From assembly GCA_903813345.2 (NCBI GenBank), contig CAIIXF020000006.1:5756989-5816988 (forward strand): a DNA stretch of 60,000 bases, given 5' to 3'. Shown piece after piece: positions 47,104-57,540 of the stretch (the stretch's first letter is position 1; each line of letters starts with the position of its first letter). Made by a program: the position numbers and the translations under genes. The notes beneath the pieces are model-generated. The model was not told the origin of the DNA. It saw nothing but the letters and a program-made list of their open reading frames with translations, and searched no databases. Source of the stretch: Owenia fusiformis. Its lineage: Eukaryota > Annelida > Polychaeta > Sabellida > Oweniidae.

Positions 47104-47809
47104 AACTCCCCTCCTTTTGCGAAGGTGGCGTCCTCGCCAAAAATCTAAATCATAATATAAAATATAACGGTTGCGTAAATTAACAAACAATCAAGCAACA
47201 TTAAAATATACGTGTCATCTAAACCTCATTCATCTCAATCTTTATTCTTTATCAATAATGTCTATATACACTTAATTTGTCACTATCGTTTCCTGCGACT
47301 TCAAATGTCATTCAAAATATTCAGTGTTACTGTTCACACTTCAGTTCGCCATGTATAAGTTTGTTACATTTTATGTTTGTTATGCTAAGTTAAACTAAAC
47401 TTACGTACCCCTCTCCTTACGAGAATCAAACCTACATTCCTAACTCTAGATCCCTATTTAATTATATTGCATGACACCTCCCCATAGCACAAACTTACGT
47501 GCTCAACCAAACACAATATCCACAGGAAGATTTAGCTGTCTTCCTAACATTAGCTCACGTGATATTCTATATGCAAGCATCAAGAATGGTAGATATTCAT
47601 CCAAGTATATATCCTATACTGTGAAACACCTGACTTGAAATAATAGAAATACATGATCCACTGTCTATGAGAAAGTTTACTGCATTTTCCTGAATCTTTG
47701 CGTTCACAAAAAGCCCATCGAACCAATCAGGGTATCTAGGAAACCATGAAGGAATACTGCAGCACCACAAGGCATACTTGGGGTCTCCAAGAGCTATGAA
47801 TTTAAACAC
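47104..47809 (-). pseudogene. Gypsy-type pol remnant: protease joined to integrase, RT and RNase H deleted
   Basis: On the minus strand the frame ending at 47597 has NFLIDSGSCISIISSQVF, a retropepsin active site (D-S-G-S). At about 47610 the next frame reads YLDEYLPFLMLAY and, after a few residues, ELMLGRQLNLPVDIVFG, a conserved segment near the end of Gypsy integrases. The whole RT and RNase H region expected between them (over 1 kb) is absent, and the junction is out of frame. Further on, EDATFAKGG precedes a purine tract (minus strand of 47105-47120), then TGTGTAACGG, the likely 3' LTR start. The N-terminal side of the protease frame runs into the tandem repeat at 47815 onward. Confidence 0.75.
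47105..47120 (-). promoter_or_regulatory. Polypurine tract next to the 3' LTR
   Basis: GCAAAAGGAGGGGAGT on the minus strand immediately precedes TGTGTAACGG. It lies where the plus-strand primer of an LTR retrotransposon should be, after the integrase end. Confidence 0.6.
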
Positions 47810-47814
47810 TTCCT

Positions 47815-48790
47815 GGGTATACTAGGGAATCGCTAGAGGCTACATGGAACCAATGTGGGTGACAAAAGCACAACAAGGGCATCTTTGGGAATCACTAATT
47901 GATATTAAAGTACCAATTGTGGCTATCAAAGCACCAGCAAGGCATATTAGGGAGTACTAGGGCAGATTTAGAAACCAATAGGGATTATTAAAACATCACT
48001 AAGCAAACTGAGGAATCACTTAGTGTTATTACATGTATTAAGGAACCAATTTTGGGTATCAAAGTTCAATCAGAGCCAATCAGGGCATACTAAGTTATCA
48101 CTTTAAAAGGAACCAATTTGGGATACCACAACCAGCCATTCTCGGTTATTGCTAAGGTTATTTCATGATAGGAGTTAAGTACAACCAAGCATCACAAAGG
48201 TCTTTTAGGAAACATATGTTTAAAGCACAACCAGACTACAAAAGAACCAATTTGGTGTATTAAACCACAACCAGGGCATACTACATGTAGGTAATTGCTA
48301 AGGCTATTTAATGAACCAATGGGGGAAATCAAAGCACAACCAAGCATACAGAGGAATCAAAAAGGTCTATTAGGAACCATATGTTTAAAGCACAGCCAGG
48401 ATATACTAGGTTATTGCCTAGACTATTGATGAACCAATAAGGGTTATTAAAGCACAACCAGGGCATGCGATCTTATCACTAAGGCCATTACTAAAGCTAT
48501 TAAAGAACCAAACAGGATTACTAAAACAACACCAAGCATTCTAAGGAGTCCCCAAGGGCTACTACGGAATCAATAGGGGTTATTAAAGCACAACCAGACA
48601 CCAAGCATTCTAAGCAATCCCCAAGGGCTACTAAGGAATCAATAGGGGTTATTAAAGCACAACCAGGGCATACTGGTTATCAGTAAAGCTATTAAGGAAT
48701 AAAAGGGGCTTTTAAAGCACCTCCATGGCATTCTAGGGAATCACCAAAGGCTATAGAAGAGCTAATTGGAGCTATATATTTATCATTTTT
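47815..48790. repeat. Degenerate tandem repeat, about 75-85 bp unit
   Basis: The words AAAGCACAACCAGGGCATAC, GGTTATCACTAAGGCTATTA and AAGGAACCAATAGGGGTTAT recur about a dozen times with many indels. One pair of units (48540-48650) is nearly identical, a recent duplication. Confidence 0.85.
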
Positions 48791-48910
48791 GTATTGTGCT
48801 GACACAATATACTGGGTTTTGTTGGCACAATCACTACAACACAACCAGTAAATATCTTTCTTTATATGGAGAAATATTTATATCTGTACACTTTAACCAA
48901 TATATGCATA

Positions 48911-49524
48911 CAGGGTGTTTTATATGGATACATCCCCCATAAATTCATACATGTCACATTGCCACACCATCATGTTATATATATATTTACTCCTTATGGA
49001 AAGTTACATAGGATTGCAAAGTTTCAGAATATAGCGGTATCCTTGGAAAAAGAAATGCCGTATCAAAGTATGTGTGTACGGGTCATTTTGAGGGGAATTT
49101 CTGGTCAGTTTGAGGTCACTTTTAAGGGGAAATTGAGTTTCTGTATTGCAAATTTCAAACAGTTGTCATCATGGCAGAGTTCAGTGCACATGAGTGTGAC
49201 AGTTATGCGCAAAGATGTATAAATAGGATTCTTGCAGTGGCTTATGGAGAGGCCAGGGTCCCTGGTGTGACCTCTATCATTAAAAATGGATATGAGAAAA
49301 AGTGCACAGATCACCGGCCTGAGTCCAAAAATCACCAGGAAATGCCCTCTAAATGACCCCGTATCCACAATCTTTGATACAATGTATCTTTTTTCAGCGA
49401 TACAGCTTGATTCTGGAACTTTGCAATCCTATGTAACTTTCGATATGATACATAAAATGATAGGGTAGCAATGCTAGATGTATGAGTTTATGGGGGGGGG
49501 GGTGCAAAGATATGAAAAACCCTG
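48911..49524. mobile_element. 614-bp TIR element at TA, CAGGGTGTT terminus
   Basis: The left end CAGGGTGTTTTATATGGATA pairs with the right end ...ATATGAAAAACCCTG. TA flanks both sides (48909-48910 and 49525-49526). The arms stay similar for about 200 bp; both contain AAGTTACATAGGATTGCAAA. The terminus resembles the mariner-like copy at 42975 (CAGGG...), but the arms differ, so it is a separate Tc1/mariner-like family. A short central frame (49171-49356, start MAEFSAHECDSYAQR) is not recognised. Confidence 0.85.
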
Positions 49525-49526
49525 TA

Positions 49527-50619
49527 TGTACATTATTACTTCTCATCTTTCAGATCACTTGATGAAGCAAACAAAGAGAAATACATGTACTTCTTGATTG
49601 TGTTGACGTGATTCAGTCATTGTAACAGCACAATCCAAAAAACAATATATGTTAAGTAGTAATTGTTTTAATTACTTTACATGTTAGTAAGAAACCTGCA
49701 AGGAGAGATTGAATCTTTAATTATATAAGCCCATACATTGGTTCATCCTCTTGGAATACATGCTAGAGTATTTAAAACTCAGTTATTGGATTGTGGATCT
49801 TGGTGAAAACATGGACTTAATGGTCGCTAGGAGATATATCAGGTTTGGGGTTGGCTCATGATGTAAAATCGATTATAATTTTGCTTTTATTCAGTAATGT
49901 TGGATGGTTCACATTTGCTATTAATATTAAACTCACCATTATGAATACCAGCATATTAAAACATTCATTGCCAAACATCATAAGCTTTCAATGCATGTGA
50001 ATTTCAAAAATATTTCCTCCCACACACACACTCTTTAAAATAGGGGGCATTTTAAGGGGTAAATCAATTATTTCTGCTTAAATTTTATTTTATTATTTAT
50101 TATTATGAACTATTATGAACTCCAGTCATCTATATTGGTCTAAAATGAAAGAAAACTGTCAATACTATGCATGGGTATAAGGTGTGGAAAGTAAATTAAA
50201 AAGTATAGATGATGGTTAATCTGAAAATAATACATTATATGGAAATACGTTGTTTTTTCTCAAAAAGTGATAAAGCTATGAACATAGGGTTACTGCAGTC
50301 TCTCAACAGCATAATTATACATATTCAGGAATATTTTTAAGCCAGAATCCTTAATAACACAAAAGTTACGGAAGTTAACTTAAGTACCCCCTTTAAAATA
50401 GGGGGCGTTTTAAGGGGTTAATCAACTATTTCTCCATTAATTATGATTTTCACACATTGAAAAAAAATTTAATGCATAATTTAATGTACCATTGATCAAT
50501 TTAAGCTATTTGAGATGTCTTTATGTTTCAATTATGAAAATAATAATTAGTTTTAAGTTTGGGGGTGAATTGTAGGGGGCGCCACCTATAGGACCAGTTT
50601 TCACATTCGTTGCCGGGGC
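49527..50619. other. AT-rich non-coding stretch
   Basis: AAAATAGGGGGCATTTTAAGGGG at about 50037 is closely repeated at 50394, the only structure noticed. No gene supported. Confidence 0.4.
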
Positions 50620-51428
50620 TACCCTTATAAAAAATTCAACCTTGAAAGTCCGAATTTAAACCGTTTCCACCAATCATTGAATAATGATTGTTTCAACTAC
50701 CAAGATCAAAGGAAAAACCATTGTACGATGATACGCAATCATTGTGCAACCATTGTGTTCAACCAAGCGAAGTCAACTCTTTTTCAACGAATGCGCAACC
50801 GTTTCTATACAATCATTGTAATCTGAAACCATTGTTAACTGCAACCATTTCACATTGAAATGTAAATGGTTGCAATATGTTTTGTTCAATGATTACATAG
50901 TTCAACCCCTGCAACCATCCTGAATTAGTATCGTTCCAAAAAATTATCATTTTACCTGAATTAAAATTATCTTTAAGTAAGGATTTGAATCTACCTCTAT
51001 TAAACAATAGTATATTAGGATATTTTTTCTGCAAGCATACATGCATGTTTATTATAGTAAATAACTTAATTCATGTTAATATGTTTCTTTCTCCAGTACG
51101 AATTTAGGAATGCGATACCAGACTAGTTTTCCACTCAATGGCATATGATAATTTATGTTCTCTGTCATTTACATTATTTACACAAATTAAAAGTACCATA
51201 TTTAGTGTTTTTTTCCCTTTATCAGATATTGCCAAAATGATGTTAATTATGAATTAGAATTGAGCAAAATTCCAATTTGGTTAAGAAATTGACCAAGGAA
51301 CATCTTAAGATTTCCTTTAAACTTAACAAAATCACAAGATGAGACACAATGGTTTTTGTTCATGATCAGACTGATGATCAAACAATACCTACTACATATT
51401 GATATTCTCATGGGTTTAGGCAAATCAG

Positions 51429-51519
51429 AATGCTTGAACAGCCAATTAAAACGGTTGAACAGCTAATTAAAACGGTTGAACAGCTAATTAAAACGGTTGA
51501 ACAGCTAATTAAAATGCTT
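51429..51519. repeat. 21-bp tandem repeat, 4 copies
   Basis: The unit is ACGGTTGAACAGCTAATTAA plus A. Its ACGGTTGAA word resembles the subterminal motifs of the surrounding element, so it may be an internal amplification of one of them. Confidence 0.9.
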
Positions 51520-51999
51520 GACCAGAAATAGGGTTCATATTCCTAGTTTCTGTTATATTTATTTTCATATTGTGTTATACTATATATTTTTTTTTTATTC
51601 TCTATTTCATGCAGAGGGGGGGGGGGGGGGGTAAAAATTTGAAAAGTGTTTTCAGACTTTTGAGGGTTTATTTCTTTATTCAATTACTTTAATAAGTGCT
51701 GAGAAATCTCAAATAGCAAGTATGTGAAACTGCAAATACTATTTTCAGAATTTTTTATTTAGTTTTTTTTACCATGGGCATTCAATAAATTGAAAGTTCA
51801 TGGCTTTACTGTATTCACTAGGGCATAGCATTTGTACTTGAAACTTGTTTTAAACAGTTTAAATAATATGTGTCAATGATTAAAAACAGGGCTTATTTTT
51901 CAAAACTCTCAACTTGAAAAAATCTGGAGGAAAATATGGGAAATTTTCTTTGGCAAATTATTTATCATGTTCTGTGACAGTGTATGGAATAATTAAATT

Positions 52000-52190
52000 A
52001 CATAGGATGCTTCCTTTATAGCAGACTCTAATCAAACTGAGAGTCTCTCTGTTATAAGGTTTGTTTTGCCTTGCCAAATTATTTTTGTTTTGTTTATGGA
52101 TTAATGGATTAATAACGTTTCTTAAGACACATCCTTCAAAGCAGACTCTAATCAAACTAAAGAGACTGAGTCTTTCTGTAATCAGAATTT
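52000..52190. repeat. Direct duplication of about 130 bp spacing
   Basis: GCAGACTCTAATCAAACTGA at about 52021 is repeated at 52141 (GCAGACTCTAATCAAACTAA), each preceded by a CATCCTTCAAA- or CTTCCTTTATA-like segment and followed by GAGTCT(T/C)TCTG. It explains the short minus-strand frame at 51958-52155. Confidence 0.8.
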
Positions 52191-52922
52191 TTTAAGTTAT
52201 GCTTATTGACTTAATTATTTAAAACACATCCTGTAATGTCTGATTGCATTTTCTCTATCAAATCAAAAATATCAAATTAATAAACAGATTATTTTCTGAT
52301 AATTACTCAGGTGAAGGTGAAGTATAAGTGTCTGAATTTGTAAAATCAAAATTATTTCAAATGTTTTTGCCATAACTTAAAAAGTAGTGAAGGGATTTTG
52401 TAAAAATGATTGTCATGACAGCGAGGGGATTTGCTATGCCTTAGCATTGCTGTTATCTAGATAATATACATGTGAGTGGGACAATCACCATCCTTCAAAG
52501 TTAGATGGAAATTGGTTCAATATATTTTCATTCACAAGACAAGTTTACTAAACTATTTCAATACTTTAAATATCTTTTTGATCAAAAAAATTTAAATTCT
52601 GACATGTATGCATGAAATACATACATTTGAAATATATATTTTAAAGAGCAATATAATTATTTTATGTTGTATTGAGATAATATTGCCATAGGTTTAAAGG
52701 GTTGCATTCGATTGAAACGGTTGCAAGAAATTCAATCAAAATTGTCAAGCGTTTACAATGCTTACATATGATTGAAACATTTTCAATGAGTTTACAACCA
52801 AAATTGTAATGGTTGCATTGTAACGGTTGGCATGGTTGCATAAATGATCGGATCAATGATTGTACAATGATTGTGCAACGGTTTAAATTCGGACTTTCAA
52901 GGTTGAATTTTTTATAAGGGTA

Positions 52923-53717
52923 TGGCAGAGAACCCAAGCTCAAAATAAGCCCAAGACCTTGCTCTACATGAATCCAGTGAGAAACTTAGGGGACAAATTT
53001 ATTTTCTAAAATTTGCTCAGCTGCTGACCTAATGGGGAGATCATAATTGAGGGTGCACTAGATCCTTTGTATTGCTGTCCTGGCTATTAAAACTTCTTCA
53101 TAATGTTTATTCTTATTTATTCCAATAATTTGTTCAAAAGTGATGTTATCAAAAAATGTCCATATATCTCTTATTTTTATACACTCATAAAATTATGCTT
53201 AACATTGCTAATAACATTACAATTTTCAATATATTTCAATCGTTAATGGATATATATTATGTAATGTTTTCCAATGAATAATCAAGAGTTTGGCATCTAC
53301 TGTAGTACTGTGCACATGAATGCTCGAAGCCAAGCTGCACATGAAATATCCTTACCATTATACTGTAAAATCAATCTTTGTCTTGTACAGTACAAAAATG
53401 TAAATTTCAAAGATATTTGAAGAAATAAAAAATATTGCCTCAAATAGGAGTGGGTCTGGGGGGGGGGGGGGTGTATAACCCTTCAATAACGGTCACTCGG
53501 GGAAGTAAGATGGTAATTCTAATATCAAAATTCTTGAAGTAGACATCATGTCGGTGTAAAAAGTGTAATTAAATCTTTTTCGGGTGCATGTGGAACCCTA
53601 CACTCCCTTCTTAAAAATGAATACTTATATAAACATACACTGAGCACTAAAACCGTTTAAAGTAATAGAAGTAATAGTATTGTACTATATCTAGTAATAT
53701 GTTTTTGTATGTTCCAG
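52923..53717. other. Non-coding stretch upstream of the guanylate cyclase exon
   Basis: A G12 run lies near 53459. No upstream exon was recognised; a 5' UTR exon could lie here or further left, since the coding exon is preceded by a splice acceptor. Confidence 0.4.
53716..53717 (+). other. Splice acceptor before the guanylate cyclase exon
   Basis: TTTTTGTATGTTCCAG ends at 53717, 18 nt before the ATG, so the exon would start in the 5' UTR. The alternative is that transcription begins nearby and this AG is not used. Confidence 0.5.
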
Positions 53718-53735
53718 GAAAAAGAATCTGAAACA

Positions 53736-54512
53736 ATGTACGGACTGCTCCTTCAAAGTATTAAGGAACTCATAAAAGAAGAGTTCGGAGAGGAAACATG
53801 GGAGGCCATTCGAAAGAAGGCAGATGTCCCATATACATTTATAACTCACAAGCCATACAGCGAGAGTATGGTTGTACGGATATCCAGAGCAGCGCACGAA
53901 GTAACAAATGTTCCGCGTGATGTTCTCATGGAAAGATTTGGACTTTCATTTGTGGGATTCGTCGGAAGATTTGGATATGATCGAATCTTAAGGGTACTTG
54001 GTAGAAATTTTAGGGATTTCTTAAACAACCTTGACAATCTTCACGAATATCTACGCTTTAGCTACCCGAAGCTTAAACCGCCCTCGTTCTTCATAGAGCA
54101 AGAATCGCGCCAGGGTCTTCTGCTTCACTACCGGAGTAGGCGTAGAGGCTTCGTAAAATACGTAAAAGGACAAATTATTGAGGTAGGACGTAAACTGTAT
54201 AATACACAGATTCAAGTAGAAGTCGTCAGTGAGAATGAAACGAGGGAAATGACACATGTCGTAATGAAATTGAAATTCGACAATAAAACATATAGGAATG
54301 AGGATGCGACTGGATCATTAAACTCGCGACAGTTACCGATCAGTTCAGAAACATTCTTCGATGTATTTCCGTTTCATCTCGTATTCAGCAACCATTTGGT
54401 CGTCCAGAATGTCGGAAGGGGTCTGCAGGCAGTTATGATCGGACTACTGGGGAAGCATATCGATGATGAGTTCAGTTTATCACGACCAATGGTTGACTTC
54501 ACCTGGGAAAAT
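53736..54512 (+). CDS. Soluble guanylate cyclase beta-like, first coding exon (H-NOX domain)
   Basis: Soluble guanylate cyclases make cGMP from GTP when NO (or O2, in the atypical Gyc88E/beta-2 group) binds haem in the N-terminal H-NOX domain. The 259 codons hold a complete H-NOX domain (about residues 1-180). The start MYGLLLQ is typical of beta subunits. The proximal haem ligand should be His103 (NLDNLHEYL). The haem-propionate motif Y-x-S-x-R is at 132-136 (LHYRSRRRGF). From about residue 204 the H-NOXA (HNOBA) region begins (FPFHLVFSNHLVVQNVG). The exon ends in phase 0 at WEN, followed by donor GTAAAC. The coiled coil and cyclase domain must lie in later exons, which I did not find before 60000. 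An in-frame ATG at 53709 lies in the acceptor region and is disfavoured. The uninterrupted frame and GC-richer codons stand out from the flanks. No lesions seen. Confidence 0.92.
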
Positions 54513-54514
54513 GT
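54513..54514 (+). other. Splice donor after the H-NOX exon
   Basis: AAT|GTAAAC follows codon 259 exactly where similarity to guanylate cyclases stops. Reading on gives 43 codons of AT-rich, low-quality sequence to a stop at 54641, the pattern of intron read-through. Confidence 0.7.
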
Positions 54515-55822
54515 AAACATTTTAAATCATTTATTCTGTAAATCATTTGTTTTGAATACGCCATACTACATCTGTTCGTCTTATGTACTATATTATGATA
54601 TAAAATGCAAGATATCAATCATACATTCCCTAAAAATTTAGAAAGAGAGATAATGGTGAATATTTCATTGACATTTTGCAGAACGAGAAACAAGGATACC
54701 CATGGGGTCCGTATCGTATTATTCCTAACTTTTACCGTATTTAGGTAGCAACACAATAGAATGAGCTGTGGTTTATTTTTAAGAATGCATGGTTTTATCA
54801 AAAGGAAAGTGCATTATTTTTCCATTGCTTTTAAAGAATGTACAATTGGCAAGCTATCAAAAACCAGTGTGACCTAAATGACGATTGACGTTTTTATGTC
54901 ACCACCAAGAAGTGACATAACGGGTGGTCTCCATTTTTTGTGACGGCGATCGGCGGTTGGTGGTTGGCGTTTGAAGATCGGCGTCTGTACCAAATTCTGA
55001 TAACTTCCAATAACTTAACAAATACTGTTTAGATAGTTCAACGTCGTTAAACTCAACAACGGCGTTCTTTACTATTAGGAATTTTCCTGGCCATTATTGA
55101 GTTTAACCTCCTTACTATTCTTTCCTTTATTGCAAGTACTGGATCCGTCAAAACCATTTTTCCGCGACTGAAAATTGACAATAATATAAAATCACGTAAT
55201 ATCAAGCGATTTAACACAATATTATTTTGTTAAATGTTCATTTATACCAGTAAAATGAGGCTACACTTACCAATCTCTAAAATGACATTTCCGCATGTCC
55301 GTCATTGTGTCTGTTCGTCCGCGGGTGTCTCGATTAAACTTAAACTATTAGCGAAACGAAATTGTTGTCAAATAGATTCACAATTACATGTATTATCGCG
55401 ATTACTCGGGATAAAAATATCTATTTTGAAATAACAGGTATCTTTGATTGATTAATATAGCGCGTGTATATACGCAAAATAGTTATTAATTGCAAACCTA
55501 CTGTTTGTTAATGCAATGCCCCAATGACGGTTACATTCTGATACGATTTGCAATTTCGATGTTACCAGAACTGACCGACATTTTCGTAATATTCCAAATC
55601 TGTCTCCAATATTTTCGTAATTATGTATCAATAGGGTCTAAGGGGGATACGGAATGGTGTGTATGTATTCATAAGCTATGTATGCATGCTTGAATCGCAT
55701 TCTTTATGCAAAATGATCATGGCGGTTAGACCTTACCAGGGCCATAAGACATGTCAGATAGGAAGCGAGGCTCAGGCTTGGTCTAATGTTGTTGGACTAC
55801 TGTTTAGACTGACTTTAATGTT
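54515..55822 (+). other. Intron sequence of the guanylate cyclase gene (inferred)
   Basis: No exon with H-NOXA, coiled-coil or cyclase features was seen. A GC-richer patch at 54900-54990 contains GAAGTGACATAACGGGTGG and a GGCGATCGGCGG hairpin-like part, but no recognised gene. Confidence 0.4.
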
Positions 55823-56178
55823 TTCAAAATCATCTACAAGTTTTCTAAAGTTCAAATCTGACTTAAAATTTAAGATTTGACCTTCGATGACCTTCTCAAG
55901 GTCAAAATAGGTCAAAAAGTTATTTTTCAACTTGCTTCAAATTGACCGGTTTTTTAAAAATCAGCTACAAGTTCTCAGAAGTTCAAATCTGACTTTAGAT
56001 TTGAGATTTCACCTCAATGACCTTCTTAAGGTCAAAAAGGCCAAAAAGGTCTTTTTTCAACTTGCTTCAAATTGACCAATTTTTTTTCAAAATCATCTAC
56101 AAGTTCTCAAAAGTTAAAATCTAACTATAGATTTGAGATGTTGACCATTACTGACCTTCCCAAGGTCAAAAAGATTCA
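55823..56178. repeat. Tandem repeat, about 125-bp unit, nearly 3 copies
   Basis: Each unit contains AAAATCATCTACAAGTTCTC, AAGTTCAAATCTGACTTTAG, TGACCTTCTCAAGGTCAAAA and CAACTTGCTTCAAATTGACC. TGACCTT...AAGGTCA inside each unit is a short palindrome. Confidence 0.9.
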
Positions 56179-56276
56179 TAATATTGTTGATGCCTTGTTG
56201 ATAGTTTCCATCCCCTCAAAACAAAATACAAATGTACATGTCCGCTTCTCTTGTTACTGTACATTCTTTAGTATAG

Positions 56277-56433
56277 AAATAGTGACTGTCATTGAAGGAA
56301 ACAGTGTAAAATATTTTTCCTGAAGGAACATCCTGTCTACTGACATGGTGCAGCCTCGGTACTATGTCGGTGGACAGGATATTCCAGAGGGAATTTTTTA
56401 TACTATCTCCCGAAAATGTGGCAGTCACTATTT
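56277..56433. repeat. Imperfect 157-bp hairpin
   Basis: AAATAGTGACTGTCATT...TGAAGGAACATCCTGTC pairs with GACAGGATATTCCAGAG...GGCAGTCACTATTT around a short loop near 56355. Could be a small foldback MITE. Confidence 0.75.
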
Positions 56434-56518
56434 GTTTTATTATATGCCCCATAAGTACTCTGTAAATAAAAATAAAATGAAGTCTTTTGATTTCAAATCT
56501 TAATGCGTATTTAGAGGT

Positions 56519-56629
56519 TATGTCACTATCGTGGCATATATGCCCGAGGTCTCAGTGATATATGGCCCGACCTTGGGAGGGACATTGATCTCTGAGAACC
56601 GAGGGCACATGTGCCACGATAGTGACATA
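56519..56629. repeat. 111-bp palindrome with 18-bp perfect ends
   Basis: TATGTCACTATCGTGGCA and its inverse bound CCCGAGG/CCGAGGG and TCTCAG/CTGAGA inner pairs. It is in style like the hairpins of the 13967/33957 palindrome-rich family, but has a different sequence. Confidence 0.8.
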
Positions 56630-56634
56630 AACGA

Positions 56635-56887
56635 TTTATAACATGCCTATGATGATGTAGACTGGTCAGAGAGTACCATTTTCTTAAAGAATTGACAAAT
56701 AAATGGTTTGAAAATGATTGAAATGAGTTTAGAAAAATTGCTCGCGCAGTTTTATCTTCGATTGATTGGTTATGACGTCAGCGCCTTGACCAATCAGAAG
56801 TTAGCGGGCGCGGGCTTTTCGAAACTTATATTGGCCCGCTGTCTTGTGTACACTTTGCACTATACATCATCATAGGTATGTTATAAA
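56635..56887. mobile_element. 253-bp MITE with CCAAT/CRE core
   Basis: The ends TTTATAACATGCCTATGATG and CATCATAGGTATGTTATAAA form imperfect TIRs of about 24 bp. The GC-rich centre holds inverted CCAAT boxes around a CRE (see separate entry) and GCGGGCGCGGGC. Confidence 0.7.
56765..56797. promoter_or_regulatory. ATTGGTT - TGACGTCA - ACCAATCAG cluster
   Basis: A perfect CRE palindrome TGACGTCA (56773-56780) lies between an ATTGGTT (56766-) and an ACCAATCAG (56789-56797) in opposite orientations. In animals, NF-Y (CCAAT) and CREB/ATF (CRE) sites in this tight arrangement are a common core-promoter design. Activity is only inferred from the motifs. Confidence 0.4.
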
Positions 56888-56942
56888 GGCTCTTATTGGC
56901 ATTTAAAGGCATCTTGCCATTCAACTCCTATAATTCCAGTTA

Positions 56943-57412
56943 GCAGGGAAGATAAAATGTACTAATGACTGGTCACATGACCTGAAGTAAAATCATAAAT
57001 GTTTGTGAGTACTTTGAATTTAAAAAATAAGCAATCAAATGACCAAATTGAAACAGTTTATGTAAAAATAAAAAGATTTATATTTATCCTAACTTTTGTT
57101 TATTTCAGATAGTAATGTATAATGTGCAGCAAAACTATGGCCTTTTGTAATTTAAGGAGTCTCGGCCATGTTAATTTTTCCGAAAATAACATGGCAGAGA
57201 AGTATCAAAATATAAGAGGACATAGATATGATAGCTAAACTACAAAACAAAATAAAATATACAAAAGTTAGGATCAATATAAATGTTTCTATTTTTACAT
57301 ATGTTTCAATTTGGTCATTTGATTGCTTATTTTTTAAATTCAAAGTACTCACAAACATTTATGATTTTACTATAACTGCTGATTACATTTCATCTTTCCT
57401 GTTTGCAGGGAT
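56943..57412. repeat. Inverted duplication with a near-identical 65-bp core
   Basis: TAAAATCATAAATGTTTGTG through AATGACCAAATTGAAACA-type sequence at about 56991-57056 is matched inverted at about 57306-57371 with almost no mismatches. Weaker pairing extends to AGCAGGG/CCCTGC outside and ATTTATCCTAACTTTTG/CAAAAGTTAGGATCAAT inside. Spacer about 57118-57228. The high identity suggests a recent origin or gene conversion between arms. Confidence 0.85.
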
Positions 57413-57540
57413 TTAGGACCTTCCAGGGAATTAGTTCATCTTTTCATATCATGTGGCCATGAATAAGCCAATGAGCATCTAGAATACATATGGGGTAATG
57501 ATATAAAACAATTCATCAATTTTTATTGCAATCTACAATA

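Larger units (their letters stand above)
50622..52920. mobile_element. 2.3-kb TIR element at TA with dense CAACCATTG-type subterminal motifs
   Basis: Termini CCCTTATAAAAAATTCAACC and its exact inverse extend to a TIR of about 45-50 bp (through CTTGAAAGTCCGAATTTAAA). TA flanks both ends (50620-50621 and 52921-52922). Over the outer 250-300 bp on each side, variants of CAACCATTG / CAATGGTTG and GAAACGGTTGCA occur many times in both orientations. The interior is AT-rich, has no transposase-like frame, and contains a 21-bp tandem array and a duplicated GCAGACTCTAATCAAACT segment. Non-autonomous; superfamily uncertain. Confidence 0.88.

Noticed and set aside
54513-54641. Read-through end of the guanylate cyclase ORF as real coding sequence
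   Set aside because: Similarity to the family stops at the GTAAAC donor, and the tail is AT-rich without conserved residues.
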